The notes under the pieces: model-generated
Told to the model about the DNA's origin: nothing
Seen by the model: the letters and a program-made list of their open reading frames with translations, nothing else
Database searches by the model: none
Position numbers and translations under genes: made by a program
Shown: positions 1-11,548 of the stretch, in pieces
Layout of the letters: each line of letters starts with the position of its first letter
Position numbering within the stretch: the first letter of the stretch is position 1
Origin: Benincasa hispida
Lineage: Eukaryota > Streptophyta > Magnoliopsida > Cucurbitales > Cucurbitaceae
Reading direction: 5' to 3'
DNA length: 64,000 bases
Assembly: GCF_009727055.1 (NCBI RefSeq)
Contig: NC_052353.1
Span: 44,775,734-44,839,733, forward strand

Positions 1-853
1 TTTGGAGACAATTGGAAGCTGGAGAGATGACTTTTCGAGTAAGTACTGGAGAGGTCATTTCAGTTGTTTCCTTAGGCAAACTCAAGTTAATTTTGAACAA
101 GAAATAATATATGTTATTAGATGACGTATATGGTATTCCTAATATTAAGAGGAATTTAATTTCCATTTTTTGTTTCATTGAACAAAAGTATTATTTTTCC
201 TTTTCCGAAAATAAAGTGTTTATTTTTAAGAATGGAATGGAGATAAACTTTTCTTCAATGGTAAGTAACTTATATGTACTAAGGTAGTTAGTTACAAAAG
301 CTGTCCTAAATACTAAAATATTTAGAATACTAACAAATTCTAAGAGACATAGAATTTCTCCTAAAGAAAATGCCCAGCTTTGGCATCTAAGCTTAGGCCA
401 CATTAATCTCAATAGGATTGAGAGTTTAGTTAGAAGTGGATTTCTAAATGATTTAGAAGAGAACTTTTTACCCATATGTGAGTCATGCCTTGGAGGCAAA
501 ATTACAAAATGACCTTTTACTGAAAAAAGGTTATAAAGCCAAAAAGGTTTTGGAGTTTATACAATCAAATCTTTGTGGTCTGATGAATGTAAAAGCAAGA
601 AGAGGATATGAATATTTCATCTCTTTCATAGATGATTATTTACGATATGGGTATCTTTACCTAATGCAACATAAGTTTGATGCTCTTAAAAAGTTCAAGT
701 AGTATAAGACTGAGGTTGAAAACTTGTTAGGTAAAAAGATAAAAACACTTTGATCTGGTCGTGGTGGAGAGTATATGGACCTAAGGTTCTAGGACTATAT
801 GAAAAAAAAAAAAAGGGAATAATATCCCAACTCTCAGCCCTTGGTACACAAGA
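1..853 (+). pseudogene. Copia pol, left part: GAG-pre-integrase and integrase core (broken)
   Basis: Degenerate Ty1/Copia polyprotein entering from outside the window. Readable in several frames: a post-protease stretch near 120-180, a GAG-pre-integrase motif WHLSLGHINLNRI near 376-420, CESCLGGK near 478, and the integrase core (QSNLCGLMNV, then YFISFIDDY near 612-640) ending around SQLSALGT at 830-850. Frameshifts and stops interrupt it, so it cannot make an enzyme. It closely resembles the Copia copy at 53.9-54.8 kb on the same strand. The homology stops abruptly near 853, where sequence from the same kind of element resumes on the opposite strand. Assignment to Copia is firm from the order of domains; exact breakpoints are approximate. 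Confidence 0.85.
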
Positions 854-1521
854 AACTACGCCACACCGAAATCTTTCATTTAGAACTGGGTGGCTAGCTA
901 TTTCTTTACATTTGTTAGTAAACCTACATCATTCCCAATGAGTAAGATATCATCCACATACAACACAAGGAAACTACTGAACTGTTGATGATTTTCTTGT
1001 AAACAAAAGTTTCATCAACATTCTGATCAAAGCCATAAGATTTGATCGTAGTATTAAATCTTATATTCCAAGATTGAGATACTTGTTATATTCCATATAT
1101 GGATCTATTAAACTTGAAACACTTTGCTCTTGAACTTGCTCAATGAATCCCTTTGGTTGATTCATTAGATGGTCTCTTCAAGATACCATTCAATAAAGCA
1201 GTCTTGGCATCCATTTACCATATCTCATAGTCATAATATGTGGCAATTGACAAGAGAATCTGAATAGACTTTAGCATGACAATAGGTGAGAAAGTTTCTT
1301 CATAGTCCACCCCCTCAACCTGGGTATAACCCTTTGCCACTAGTGTAGCTTTAAAGGTATGTACTTTTCCATATATCACTCTTGCTTTTGTAGATCCATT
1401 TGCATCCTATAAGTTTTATCCCATCAGGTTGATCTATAAGCTCTAGACATAATTGAAGTACATAGACTTCATTTCTTGATTCATGGAGTTAATCCATTCA
1501 TTCTTGTCAACATCTTCCATT
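854..1521 (-). pseudogene. Copia pol, inverted part: reverse transcriptase
   Basis: Minus-strand reverse transcriptase remnant. Reading the complement from 1521 down gives EWINSMNQEMKSMYF, then [18 protein letters not shown] near 1300-1355, then the catalytic VLYVDDILLIG near 929-968, and finally a MKDFGVA-like stretch near 862-885 that normally follows the YVDD motif. Stops and frameshifts are present. The upper end is cut by the CACTA element at 1522; the reading continues at 4573. The lower end meets the plus-strand integrase fragment near 853. Function as an enzyme is lost. Confidence 0.88.
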
Positions 1522-4500
1522 CACTACAAGGATGTTGGTATTTCTGGATGCCATAAACCATTGGGAGATCGCCAAAAAATTGCTGGCAAATGTTCTCCCG
1601 ACACCGTATATATCGTCAGCCATATGGTCGAGAGAGCCTATTGGGAGAATCAACGCCGATGCTCCAAAAGAAACATTGGGAGTTACCTACAACGCTCGAT
1701 GTCAATATACATTGTCGGGAATAAACAACTCTCGACGCTATTTGATGTGTCGGCTATAAGACCATTTGTCGATTGTTTAGGTTACCATTGAAAGTTTTTA
1801 CTGTGTAGGATTGAGTTGTTATTTAGGCTTATTCCTGACGTAGCATCGGGATATCGTTTGTCTCTACCGATGTTGTTGTGGCCTGGCATCGGGAGTTATG
1901 CCTACTATTGAGGATTTTCATTGGAAAAATCGTTGACAATTCATATGTTTTTTTAAAATTAAATTTACAAGTTTAATATCTGAGAATCTGATCAAAACTC
2001 AAGCATAAGAATGTAATCAAAAGAATCCATTACACATTGAAGTACAATTCGTGCAAAGTCTAAATTTCATTAAAAAAAAAAAAAAAAAAAAACAAGTTCA
2101 CAAGACATTAACTGTTTCATTACATAGGAAAGTATCAATACACATTAGATAGAAATGAAGTTTCAAAGTATTTTCAAAATAGTTTCAACGTAATACATGC
2201 ATATTTTTTATGTCAATCATCCAACCTCAACCTAAAAACATAGTCTTCTTTCCCCATGCTTCAATTTGAAAATATGCACCTAAAAAAAAAAAGACAATTC
2301 AAGAAATTAAATTAGTTTCAATAATAATATGCAATGAAAATAATGATTCTTTAATAACCATTAAACAAATAGCATAAATATTTATCCTCTCGAATCCACC
2401 CCAACGCTTTTCTTCAACACAACATTCAACTTATTGGTCAAACTTGATCATAAACTTGTTCAAGCTTTTGTGCCACATATAGTATATATAAAATGTCTCA
2501 AACACTCATGAACTTAGGCAAATGCATCAAACAAAGAATGAACAAAACATAAAATGATGTTATACCTACCCCTTAATTATACCCAAACTCACATTATCAT
2601 AAGTATAGTGTCAACTAAACTATATATATCTCACCCATCCCCCTATAATCAAAGCAATCTAAACAAAGGTCATAAGCTAAACATGCATATCTCACCCACC
2701 TCTCTCTACAATTAAAACAATATCAATCAAAATGCGCAAGTCGATCATACCTCACCTACCCTCTAAAATCAAAACAATATTGTCGAAGGTCATGCCTCCC
2801 CACAATCATAACAATACCAACAATAACCATATGCTATCTTATGCATATCTCATTTCAACCATTAGAGACTATTGAACCATAAACTTTAAATTATGGTTTA
2901 AAGATTGTAGCTGATATCTTAAAAAAATATTGAGACTCAAGCATCTAACAAGTCTCAAATTTTTACTCTTCAAACTTACACATATAGATATGAATCATTA
3001 ACATTCATTTTTACTTAAGTCACCTCTTAGGTTGTGGAGATATCTTATATATATTAGGCATTGAGATTTTGAGGCTTTATTTTTTTTCTTTTTCTCAAAT
3101 TCATATTTTATTTGGGTTCCTCCCCAATGACCATACCATTGTTTAAAGAAGAAGAATTGGTGATAGTTAATCATTAACAATGGTATGGTAACAATGACCA
3201 TACTATTGTTAATCTAAGATATGATTAATGAACAAGACAAAACAAACATTTTATCTTGCTCCAACATAAAAATAAAATATAGGACAATTGGTGCCTATGA
3301 TTTGGGGTTGATGTTTATTTAATCCCTAAAATTTTAAAATGCACTTTAGTCCTTCATGTTAACAAAATGCTTCTAAATGTTTCCTAACTTAATTCACATT
3401 GTATGTGTGTTGATGTGGATATTAATTTATGGATGACATGTAAATTCCCTTGATGAGTTTTTCTAGAAAAAAATCTCTTGATTAATTGGAAAATGAAGTA
3501 AAAATTAATTTTAAAAACTAAAGAAGACATTAAAACATCTAAATGATATTCTCCTTTGCTTGCCACAAAATATATAGATGTCATATTCATAGTGAAGAAG
3601 CAAAGATTTTAGTAGTTACTTCTTCAAGTTTATGCATGGCCCCTTTCTCTAGTGGTAGATACCTTTCGAAGCTCAGAAAAACTCAACCCAATAATAGTCA
3701 ATTTTGCATATACAAAATTTTTTAAAATTAGAAATGGCAATTTCGTCATAACATTCTACACCCTACCTTGAGAATATAAAACTCTATTATGGTATAAAAA
3801 CAAATGTGAAAAAAAAAAATTGAAAGCAACCCAACATGTAAATAAACTTGAATTCAGGATCTAAATCACATATGAATACAAAAATTGAAAGAACCAATCA
3901 AAATTAAATAAAAGGGGCAGACACACAGTTTTCACTTAGAATAAATTTTGTACCAAATTAATAGATGGAGAGAGGTGGTAACGACGATCTGATGGCGACA
4001 ACAGCTACAATAGACCTTGGCTTCATGGAGGTAAGTGAGGGTGAAGCACTTCTTGATGGCCAATTAGGGCTTGCGACCGACGGATTGGGAATGGAAAAAG
4101 GCCGGTTAGGGCTCCAAAGTGGCAGATCGATGGATTAGGTATGGAAAACGGCCAAAAAGATGAGAGAGATGGTGGCAGATTAGGGCTGGAAAGGAAAAAA
4201 GTGAAGAGCAACCATGAAAACAGAGAGAACACGGAGTGCAGAGATCGGGGGAAGAAGAAAGGGTTTTAAGTTTTCAAAAGCTCACTCCCGACACTTATTT
4301 AAAGCGATGGGAAAGACCTTTTTGCCCGACGGTATAAAGTAACCATCGGAAATTCTCCACGTGGTTTCAGTCTCATGCCTACTCCCGACGTCCGATGGGG
4401 TTTTTCAGCTATCAACATTAATGCTTAATCTCGATAGTATGTGTACGTCTTCGACATTGAGCATGTTATTGCCAATGACGTATGTTGCCCATCGGATGAC

Positions 4501-4569
4501 AGACTCTCTCTTGACGATTTTTTCAACAGCTTTTATAGCCATGGGGAGATAGCTTTTTTTCTTGTGGTG
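1522..4569. mobile_element. CACTA-type DNA transposon, non-autonomous, 3048 bp, TSD ATT
   Basis: The left end reads CACTACAAG and the right end CTTGTGGTG, i.e. inverted termini of the CACTA (En/Spm) superfamily with one mismatch. The flanks are ATT at 1519-1521 and ATT at 4570-4572, the 3-bp duplication expected for this superfamily. Both subterminal regions (1560-1915 and 4265-4540) are rich in short motifs such as TCCCGAC and CATCGG in both orientations, typical transposase-binding subterminal repeats. The interior has no transposase ORF; it is AT-rich with short runs only (an A-run at about 2072-2091). A short open frame at 4023-4232 is not convincing. It interrupts the inverted Copia pol segment, so it inserted after that element had arrived. 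Confidence 0.9.
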
Positions 4570-4572
4570 ATT

Positions 4573-5225
4573 CTTGCTTATAAGACAATGGATCCTCAAC
4601 CACATCATCAAATATGATGTTTTGGGCTTTTGTTAAACCCATGTAGCGAATAGGTGGATTCATAACCCTCCCACTACGCCGAGGCAATCTCAATTTTTGA
4701 GATGAATGTGCTCAACTAGATGAACCGAAATCAACAACTCTTGTTGATGTACTAGCCTTTTTAACAACCCTTGTTGAAGTCTCAGTAGTTTCATTGGAAA
4801 TTTCACTTAATACTATTTTGTTTCGTGGTTTGTGGTCCCTCGTGTGGTCTTCTTCCGCAAAAGGTAGCATTTGTCAATACAAATACATTATTCTCTTTGG
4901 GGTGAAAGAAGTATCCACCTCTCGTTTCCTTGAGGTAGCCTACAAATAAGCCTCTCGAACGAGGTTCCAACCTTTTGGGATTTGTTATTAGCACATGTGC
5001 CGAATATCCCAAAATCCTGAACTGATGCAAACTACCTTTATGATCTCTCCATAGCTCAAAAAGTGTTTCAAAAGCAGTTTTTGATGGAATGTTGTTTAAA
5101 ATATATACTATAATCTCCACTACATATTCCTAAAACGAGTCAGGAAGTTAAGCATAGCTAATCATAGACAGAACAATGTCCAATAGAGTTCTATTTCTCC
5201 TTTCTAATACACCATTCTGCTGAGG
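4573..5225 (-). pseudogene. Copia pol, inverted part: integrase C-terminal region
   Basis: Complement reading from about 5225 down gives PQQNGVLERRNRTLLDI, a SMISYA stretch followed by a stop, then a continuous block at 5120-4803 (VYILNNIPSK, FELWRDHKGSLHQFRILG, NPKRLEPRSRGLFVGY, TRGGYFFHPKEN) and finally DVVEDPLSYKQE near 4573-4610. This is the integrase C-terminal part and the linker to reverse transcriptase. It joins directly to the RT fragment at 1521 once the CACTA element is ignored. The coding order is the reverse of the plus-strand pieces on either side. Confidence 0.88.
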
Positions 5226-5990
5226 TAAGGATCTCATGCATCGTATATTGACAAGACGCTTGTCAAATATTCGATACATAATTCTAAGAAGGATTTAATG
5301 CCTTTCAAACATGGAATTTTCTTGTCTAAGAAACAGTGTCCTAGGACTCCTCAAGCATTTGAGGAAATGAGACGATCTCACTAGATATCAATTTAATCTA
5401 GGATTAGATCATTGGGCAACGGTCAACACAATCCTCAAGTATCTGTAGAGAACGAAAGACTATATGCATGTGTATGAAGCTAAGGATTTGACCCTTATAA
5501 GATACATGGACTCTGATTTTCAGACTCACAAGGATTCTAGGAAATTCACATCAGAATCAGTACTCAATCTTAATAGAGAAGCTATAGTCTAGAAAAGCAT
5601 AAAGTAAAGATGCATCATGGACTCCACAATGAAAATTGAATAAGTAGTTGCTTGTGAAGCTGCAAAGGAAGTTGTTTGGGTGAGAAAGTTCTTTAATGAT
5701 TTGGAATTCATTCCAAATATGTCTTTGTGCATCTCATTTTATTGTGATAATAGTGGTTTTATGGAAAATTCAAAAGAACATAGGAGTCATAAAAGAGGCA
5801 AACACATTGAGAGGAAATATCACCTGATTTGAGAGATTGTGCAATGAGGTGACATGATAGTCTTGAAGATAGCTTCGGATCACAACGTTGTTGATCTATT
5901 TTTTAAGGCTCTCATGGTTAAAATGTTCGAGGGTCATCTAAAAGTCTAGGTCTATAGGATATGCGACACATTGTCTAGGGTAGGTGGGAG
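5226..5990 (+). pseudogene. Copia pol, right part: RT end and RNase H
   Basis: Plus-strand remnant starting with SHASYIDK near 5232, then SKKDLMPFKHGIFLSKKQC at 5282-5340, LGLDHWATVNTILKYL near 5402-5447, and the RNase H/C-terminal block with DSDFQTHKDSRKF, VVACEAAKEVVWVRKFF, YCDNSGF and KHIERKYHLI. Several in-frame stops are present. The same block occurs at 56.6-57.4 kb. A leader to the 3' LTR follows with the purine tract ACAAGTGGGAGATT near 6075-6088. This piece continues what the plus-strand fragment at 1-853 should lead to if the segment between them were turned round. Confidence 0.87.
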
Positions 5991-6089
5991 ATGTTACCGG
6001 GTATAGTATATGCCCTAGTTTATTGTATTGTGTACTTTATTTTTGTTGTACACTTCATTCCACTAGTTTTAGGACAAGTGGGAGATTTT

Positions 6090-6453
6090 TGGGATTGGTG
6101 TCATAAATCTCTTGTATTCTCGTACTTTGTATATAAACAAATTGTTACTAAAAAATAAACGTTATTTTATTTGTGCATTAACTCAATCCAATAAACTAAG
6201 ATCCTATGTTATTTTATATAGCTTAAACATGTATGTGGTGACATACTGGTAGATCATGTTTATATAATAACCTAAGTATATGAATAAGGTTGGATGCCTT
6301 ATCTTGGTGATACTACGAATACGATCCATTTTATAATTATTTCAATTGTTGTAAAATGTTACAAATGATCTGATCCTAATCATTCATGTGGAGACATATG
6401 AGTGGGAGTATCCTATACAAAGAGTTTGTATTATAAATCTATACGTTGATTTC
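6090..6453 (+). mobile_element. Partial 3' LTR of the rearranged Copia element
   Basis: Begins right after a polypurine tract (AAGTGGGAGATTTT) with TGGGATTGGTGTCATAAATC, matching the starts of the other LTRs here (for example at 6847 and 47284) but lacking a few first bases. It carries the family landmarks: an iterated block near 6290-6440 with the TCCTATACAAAGAGTTTGTA stretch. It is cut off near 6453 by sequence from another LTR element. Confidence 0.7.
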
Positions 6454-6841
6454 AAGGTGGAGATTTGTAAAGAAAAATGAAAACTTTATTTTTCAATAAA
6501 TAACTCTATTTGTAACAAATCTTCCTTGAGTATAAAAGGAGATTTAAAATTCTGAGAGACGAAGAGTGAAAGATTGAAAAGAGAGATCACTATACTCATC
6601 CAGAATTGTTTTTCAAGATTTGAGAGCTCCTTTCCATGGATGTAGATCACACTGATCGAACCACATAACTCTTATCTTCTTTTCTTCTTCTTCTTTTCTC
6701 CTCTTCTTCCTTTCTCCTCTTCTTCACTACTTCACTTTCATACTTGCATATGGTTTTTCTCCTTTATCAAAACAAATCGCCATTAAAGAGTTTTGTGAGA
6801 GCATTCTTTCTATAGACCAAAAAGAAAGAGGGAAAAATGTT
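6454..6841 (+). mobile_element. Fragment of a different Copia LTR with its polypurine tract
   Basis: A purine tract AAGGTGGAGATT at 6454-6465 is followed by TG, then by an LTR-like sequence with a TATA motif (GTATAAAAGGAG near 6530) and a U5-like stretch containing ATGGATGTAGATCAC near 6636. Pyrimidine-rich sequence (TCTTCTTC repeats) follows at 6670-6725. The full-size LTR at 6847 interrupts it; some of it may continue at 8789-8876. No coding potential. Confidence 0.5.
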
Positions 6842-6846
6842 TTTCT

Positions 6847-8783
6847 TGTTGGGTTTGATACCTTAAATCTCGTAGGGTCCAGTAGTTTGTAAATACCTAT
6901 ATGAACAAACATTAGGTGATGTAATAATATGAGATATTTTATTCACTACAGTCTTTGAAATATGAGATATTTTAGTTGCATTAACCAGAACCAATAAACT
7001 AAGATCCCTGGTTATAACTTAAGCATGTATGTGATGATATACAAGTGGATTGTACTTTAAGTGATAACCTAAATGGTTTGTAGTATATGGATAAAGGAGA
7101 GAAACCTTATCCTGTTGATGCTACGAGTGTGGCCTGCTTTGTAGATGTTACAAGTATTTTAAAGTGCTACAAATGGTCTGATCCTAACCATTCATGTATT
7201 AGACATGCGTGCGGGGATGCTCTATACATAAGAGTTTGTATAAGACCGGACCATGAAATGTTTAGTCTTGTTATATAACGCCGTTATGACAGAGATTCTC
7301 ATTTCACTAGGATGACCATAGGTAACATAACCTTAATCCTGAGTGAGTTGATAACTCATGCCTATGAAGGCGGTTCTTTGATTTGTATAGGTGCGAGTGG
7401 CCAGATCACCGACTCAAACCTACCACTTTGGGAATTCGTTTGATTGGGGAGCTGGGAACTCAACTACACAAGACGGAATTCACTTCTTCCCTAATTTAGG
7501 GCAAAGTAGATAAATTGTTCCCTTAAGGGCTGATTCCAGGACTTGAAAAATGTGGTGCCACACTTTCTCTTGGCCCGTGATACTTAAGGAGTTAGATGTA
7601 ATTACAGGGGCAAAACGATAAATTGGCCCGCTGTACTTACGAGTGATTTGTGAAGGGTCATCGTACTGTTGATTGGTTATATCCAATGTACACAGAAATA
7701 TATCTGTAGCATGAAGAGTGCAATTATCTGTCTTTAGTGGAATACCCGGCAGTTAACGGATGGTGGATATCGTGATTAAAGAGTTTAATCAGTTATTCAC
7801 GTACTGTTGGAGCTTCAAGCTACAGGTCCATAAGGTCCCTTGGTAGCTCAATGGATTCATGTTGAGAATTAGTTTTTGGGTTAGTTTGAAGTGTTCAAAT
7901 TGACAAGAGGAAATTTAATTATATATGATATAATTAAATTGCATCAATTATATGAGATATAATTGACTTAACGTATTAGATATATTAATTGGAGGAATTT
8001 TTATTAAATGCTATAAGGGAGAAAAAGAATTATGGTTTATATATTGCATGAGATGTGATTTTAAAACTATAGGTTATGAATATATATTATTTATATTTGT
8101 AATTAAATCAATTATGGGATAATTGGTTTCAGTTTTTTCTCCCAATGACTAACTTAGTGGGAAGTTATGATCGATTATGGTAACTGATGGATAAAATGAA
8201 AATCGTTTTCATTTTTTCATAATGAGAACATTAATCGATTGAGAATCAGACACACAAAAGAAATAGCTATACGATAGCTTGAGAGCATAAACGATCGTGT
8301 AAGAGTTTGCTATACGATAGATATTTGTTTTCTAAATGATCGAGTACTCACTCTATACGATAGTCTTTAGTCATCTCCCACTTACTCGATCGTCTATACG
8401 TTCTATCAATTCGTCCTGCCCTCTACCAAATCCATACAGAGCTCACAACTTCTGGATTCACACACCGAGAATACCAAGGTAACCTCCTGGTGGTGTCTAC
8501 TTACTGTTCGAGGGTCGAGTGTTGTTTGTTCTTGATCGAGGAGATTGCTGAGGTGTAACGTTCGTGTTGGTGAACGATCGTGTTGTTACATTGAGGGAAC
8601 GAGAAGAATAGTTCTTCAAGGGTAAGTTCTCTTGATCCTTAGTATTTTCCTTTTGAAACATGTTGTAATATAGAGTTTATGCATAACTATTACTGTTTGA
8701 TTGTAAATGTGTATGTTCTGTCACAATGGGATTTGGAACGATCTCGCTTTCACTCACCGGTCTCTTTGATAAGAGTTCCGTCA
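6847..8783 (+). mobile_element. Solo LTR (Copia-type), 1937 bp, TSD TTTCT
   Basis: Starts TGTTGGGTTTGATACC and ends TCCGTCA, flanked by TTTCT at 6842-6846 and TTTCT at 8784-8788. There is no internal retrotransposon sequence between the duplications, so this is a solo LTR left by LTR-LTR recombination. Family landmarks: a purine/pyrimidine-rich conserved middle (7360-7560), GTACTGTTGGAGCTTCAAGC near 7800, and several ACGATCGT-type motifs at 8275-8410 near the 3' part. Confidence 0.9.
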
Positions 8784-8788
8784 TTTCT

Positions 8789-9429
8789 TATTTACCTCTC
8801 TTGTGTGGGAAATTGGTTCAGAGACGTGGCAATTGGAGAATCATTCCTTTCCACAGTTGTCTTCCACATTCAGTAGCTTAGTTCTTCTTGAGCCTTAGTG
8901 GAACTATCCTAAAAGTCCAATACCATCCAAAAATGGTGAATGTAAAAAGACACCATCTTGAGGGGCCCTAGCCCTCTACCAACTTCAACGAGTTTTTATA
9001 TTACTATGCAACAAAGTTATATTATTTATCAAAATTGGTATTAATGTAGCGAAATACTAGCCCACCTCATTATGTCCATATTTGAATCCTTTTGCACGCA
9101 ATTTATTGAAATAATTTTTTATTCTACTATAGTATATTTATATTCACCATGCAGTATTATTTTTAAAAAAATAATAATAAAAATAAGGTAACTATATGAA
9201 TTACAATTTAATGGTATACTAAATTAAATTGAACTAGCAAAAAGTATATGTTAAGAAGTCAGAAATTAGAATCTCCAACTCATCATCATGTCTATGACAG
9301 TAAAAGAAATAGAAATCTTTTTTAGTTTTTTTATTATTATTATTTTGAAGAAAAATGCTTTTAAATTGTAGCAAAAAAAAATGAACATTTTTACTTATGA
9401 AAAGTGCTTTAGAAACAGTTGACATTCAT
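8789..9429. other. Intergenic, no gene seen
   Basis: AT-rich sequence without a credible coding region. The first 90 bases may continue the LTR fragment interrupted at 6842. A short open frame at 9234-9425 is low-complexity and not supported. Confidence 0.6.
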
Positions 9430-9555
9430 CTTTCTTTCTTTCTTTTTTTTTTTTTAAAGAATTATAATTAAAGTGTGAAGTGAGAAAATCGAACATCTGA
9501 CCTCGAAGTCGATAGTACAAATACTATGTCAGTTGAGCTATATTCATCCTAATTT
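9430..9555 (-). mobile_element. tRNA-derived SINE remnant
   Basis: On the minus strand a tRNA-like head carries an A-box-like TAGCTCAACTGA (complement of about 9527-9541) and a B-box-like GGTCAGATGTTCGATTTTC (complement of about 9486-9510), followed after an unrelated stretch by an A-rich tail (complement of the T-run at 9443-9456). This layout of polymerase III boxes then poly(A) is that of a plant SINE. The exact ends and target duplication were not resolved. Confidence 0.5.
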
Positions 9556-11462
9556 TTATCCTTCAAGTACCATCATATCTAAACCTAGTTTTTATCTTTA
9601 TATTACCATCATTCCTAAACCTAGTTTTTATCTATATATGGGCAATTTATTATTCAATCTCCAAAGAAAGAAATAATGAAACATTATTGGTGGGCATAGA
9701 ATGGAAGTATATATAAAATTACATAAAAGATTGGATTCCCTACTTAAAATTGTGGTGGGACATATTCCTCTCTCTCTCTCTTATTTATTTACCCATCAAG
9801 ACAATAAAAAACAAAACAAAGAAACTCTATGGAAGTGTCAAGAAATTAGGGATGCCCATTTTGTATTATCATTACAAATAATTGTAGCAAGTGGAATAAT
9901 GATCAAAACCTCTTCTCTCTCAAGAACTAAGAACTAAGATACTTTATACATAGGATCTAATGCTCCTCTTTTCTTTCAATGCAGGCCTCGTAACCCTAAC
10001 CCTTTCTATTATTATTATTTTTCTATTCTACCCTTATCCATTATAAGATAAGATAAGAAAAAGGCTTTGAAATACAGTTTTGTTATTATATTTTATACTA
10101 GCTAAAGCTATATCAACCAAGTTAGCCTTTCTTCTGTTTGTGGATGTAAGGACCATGCATTGCATACTGCTTTTTTGACCCACCAAATCTCTACTCTTTC
10201 TGTTGTAGTCAGAAAAGGGAAAAAACTCTCTCTCTATCTCAACATTGTTTGATTAGTAGTCATCTTTAATTTTATGGCTGTTGGATCTACATATGCATGT
10301 TTAAAAATGCCATTTTTCCATCTCCATGATGCAATCTAAAAGAAATTCTCTTTTGATCACTCTTCTTTTCGAATGTATTCGAAGTAGTAGTTTGAATATG
10401 ACCGTAGCGATCACATTTAATTAAGATTACTAGATTGATTATAAGGATTAAGAAATCGATGTTGATATTGAAATGAGATTTCAATTTTACTGATATATTG
10501 ATAGATATATCGATAAAATATCGATATCGACCAATATTTATGTAAATAAAAGAAATATTAAATTAACAATTAAGTAGAGAGAAAGAATGCAAAAGTAAGT
10601 TATTTGTTATAAAATCGACAAATAAAGAATACGGATAAAATGTAAAAGTAAGAATCGACACATAGATTTATGTGAATTATTAACATTATATTAGCTACAT
10701 TCACAGGGCAGAAGGAAAACAGTTTTATTAGATAGAATAATATATAATCACATGATGAAGATATATCTAGGATTAAGAGAGTTTATATAGCACCCTTCTC
10801 CAATCTTTAGGATCATAAACGTAAATAACATAAAAATGACAAATAAGTAACACGGGGAGACTTTCTTACTTACTCATTCGAATCCCTAGATTGATAGATA
10901 CTTAATATCACTCTCAAACCGTTTGATCGACGAATGGATAGATACTTTAATCATTAGTTGATAGTTTTTTAAATGATTATTTTCATGATCATAACTAGGT
11001 TGGTCCACTAATTACTAAAGTTAAAAGTTATTTTTTGATACCTTTCAAGCTATTGGTCTGTGATTACTATTACTTTTATGATTATTAGATTGATGCAGAG
11101 TCATGAAATATCATTTTTTTCAGTCTCCCTAACAACCTAGTTATATATAAAAAGATATCTCCAATTTATTATTTGAATACATGAATGTATATCTTTTTCT
11201 TCAAGTTTATATGTAAATAATGATATCCAATGGAAATGCCCATAATGGACCACACAAGGGCCATAGGTCATAAGAGCAACAAAATATTTGTTGGTTGGGT
11301 CTTATTCAAAATATTGTTTCTTTGGTTTGTTGCCCTAAGTTTCCCTTTCACTCACTAACCATCTCTCCTTCAATTTCATCCACTTGTTTCTTCTTCTTTT
11401 TTTCTTTTATTGATGCTTTCATTTCATTCTAAGTTTCTCCTATTACTTGGTTATTGATTTTA
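9556..11462. other. Intergenic AT-rich DNA, no gene seen
   Basis: No coding region or named repeat recognised. It contains a short CT microsatellite (about 9771-9782 and 10229-10238) and AT-rich tracts. Short open frames at 9701-9937 and 10287-10484 show no family signature. Confidence 0.6.
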
Positions 11463-11548
11463 TTATATATACATGTGTATGTATGCATATATATGTATGT
11501 ACGTGTATATGTATGCATATATATATGTATGTATGTGTATATGTATGT
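11463..11548. repeat. TATG/TGTA alternating microsatellite
   Basis: About 85 bp of imperfect TATATGTATGTATGTG-type units, an almost pure alternating purine-pyrimidine tract that is length-variable in plants and could adopt Z-form. No gene nearby. Confidence 0.85.

Noticed and set aside
4023..4232. 69-codon minus-strand ORF inside the CACTA element
   Set aside because: Simple Phe/Leu/Pro/Ser composition; no transposase motif.
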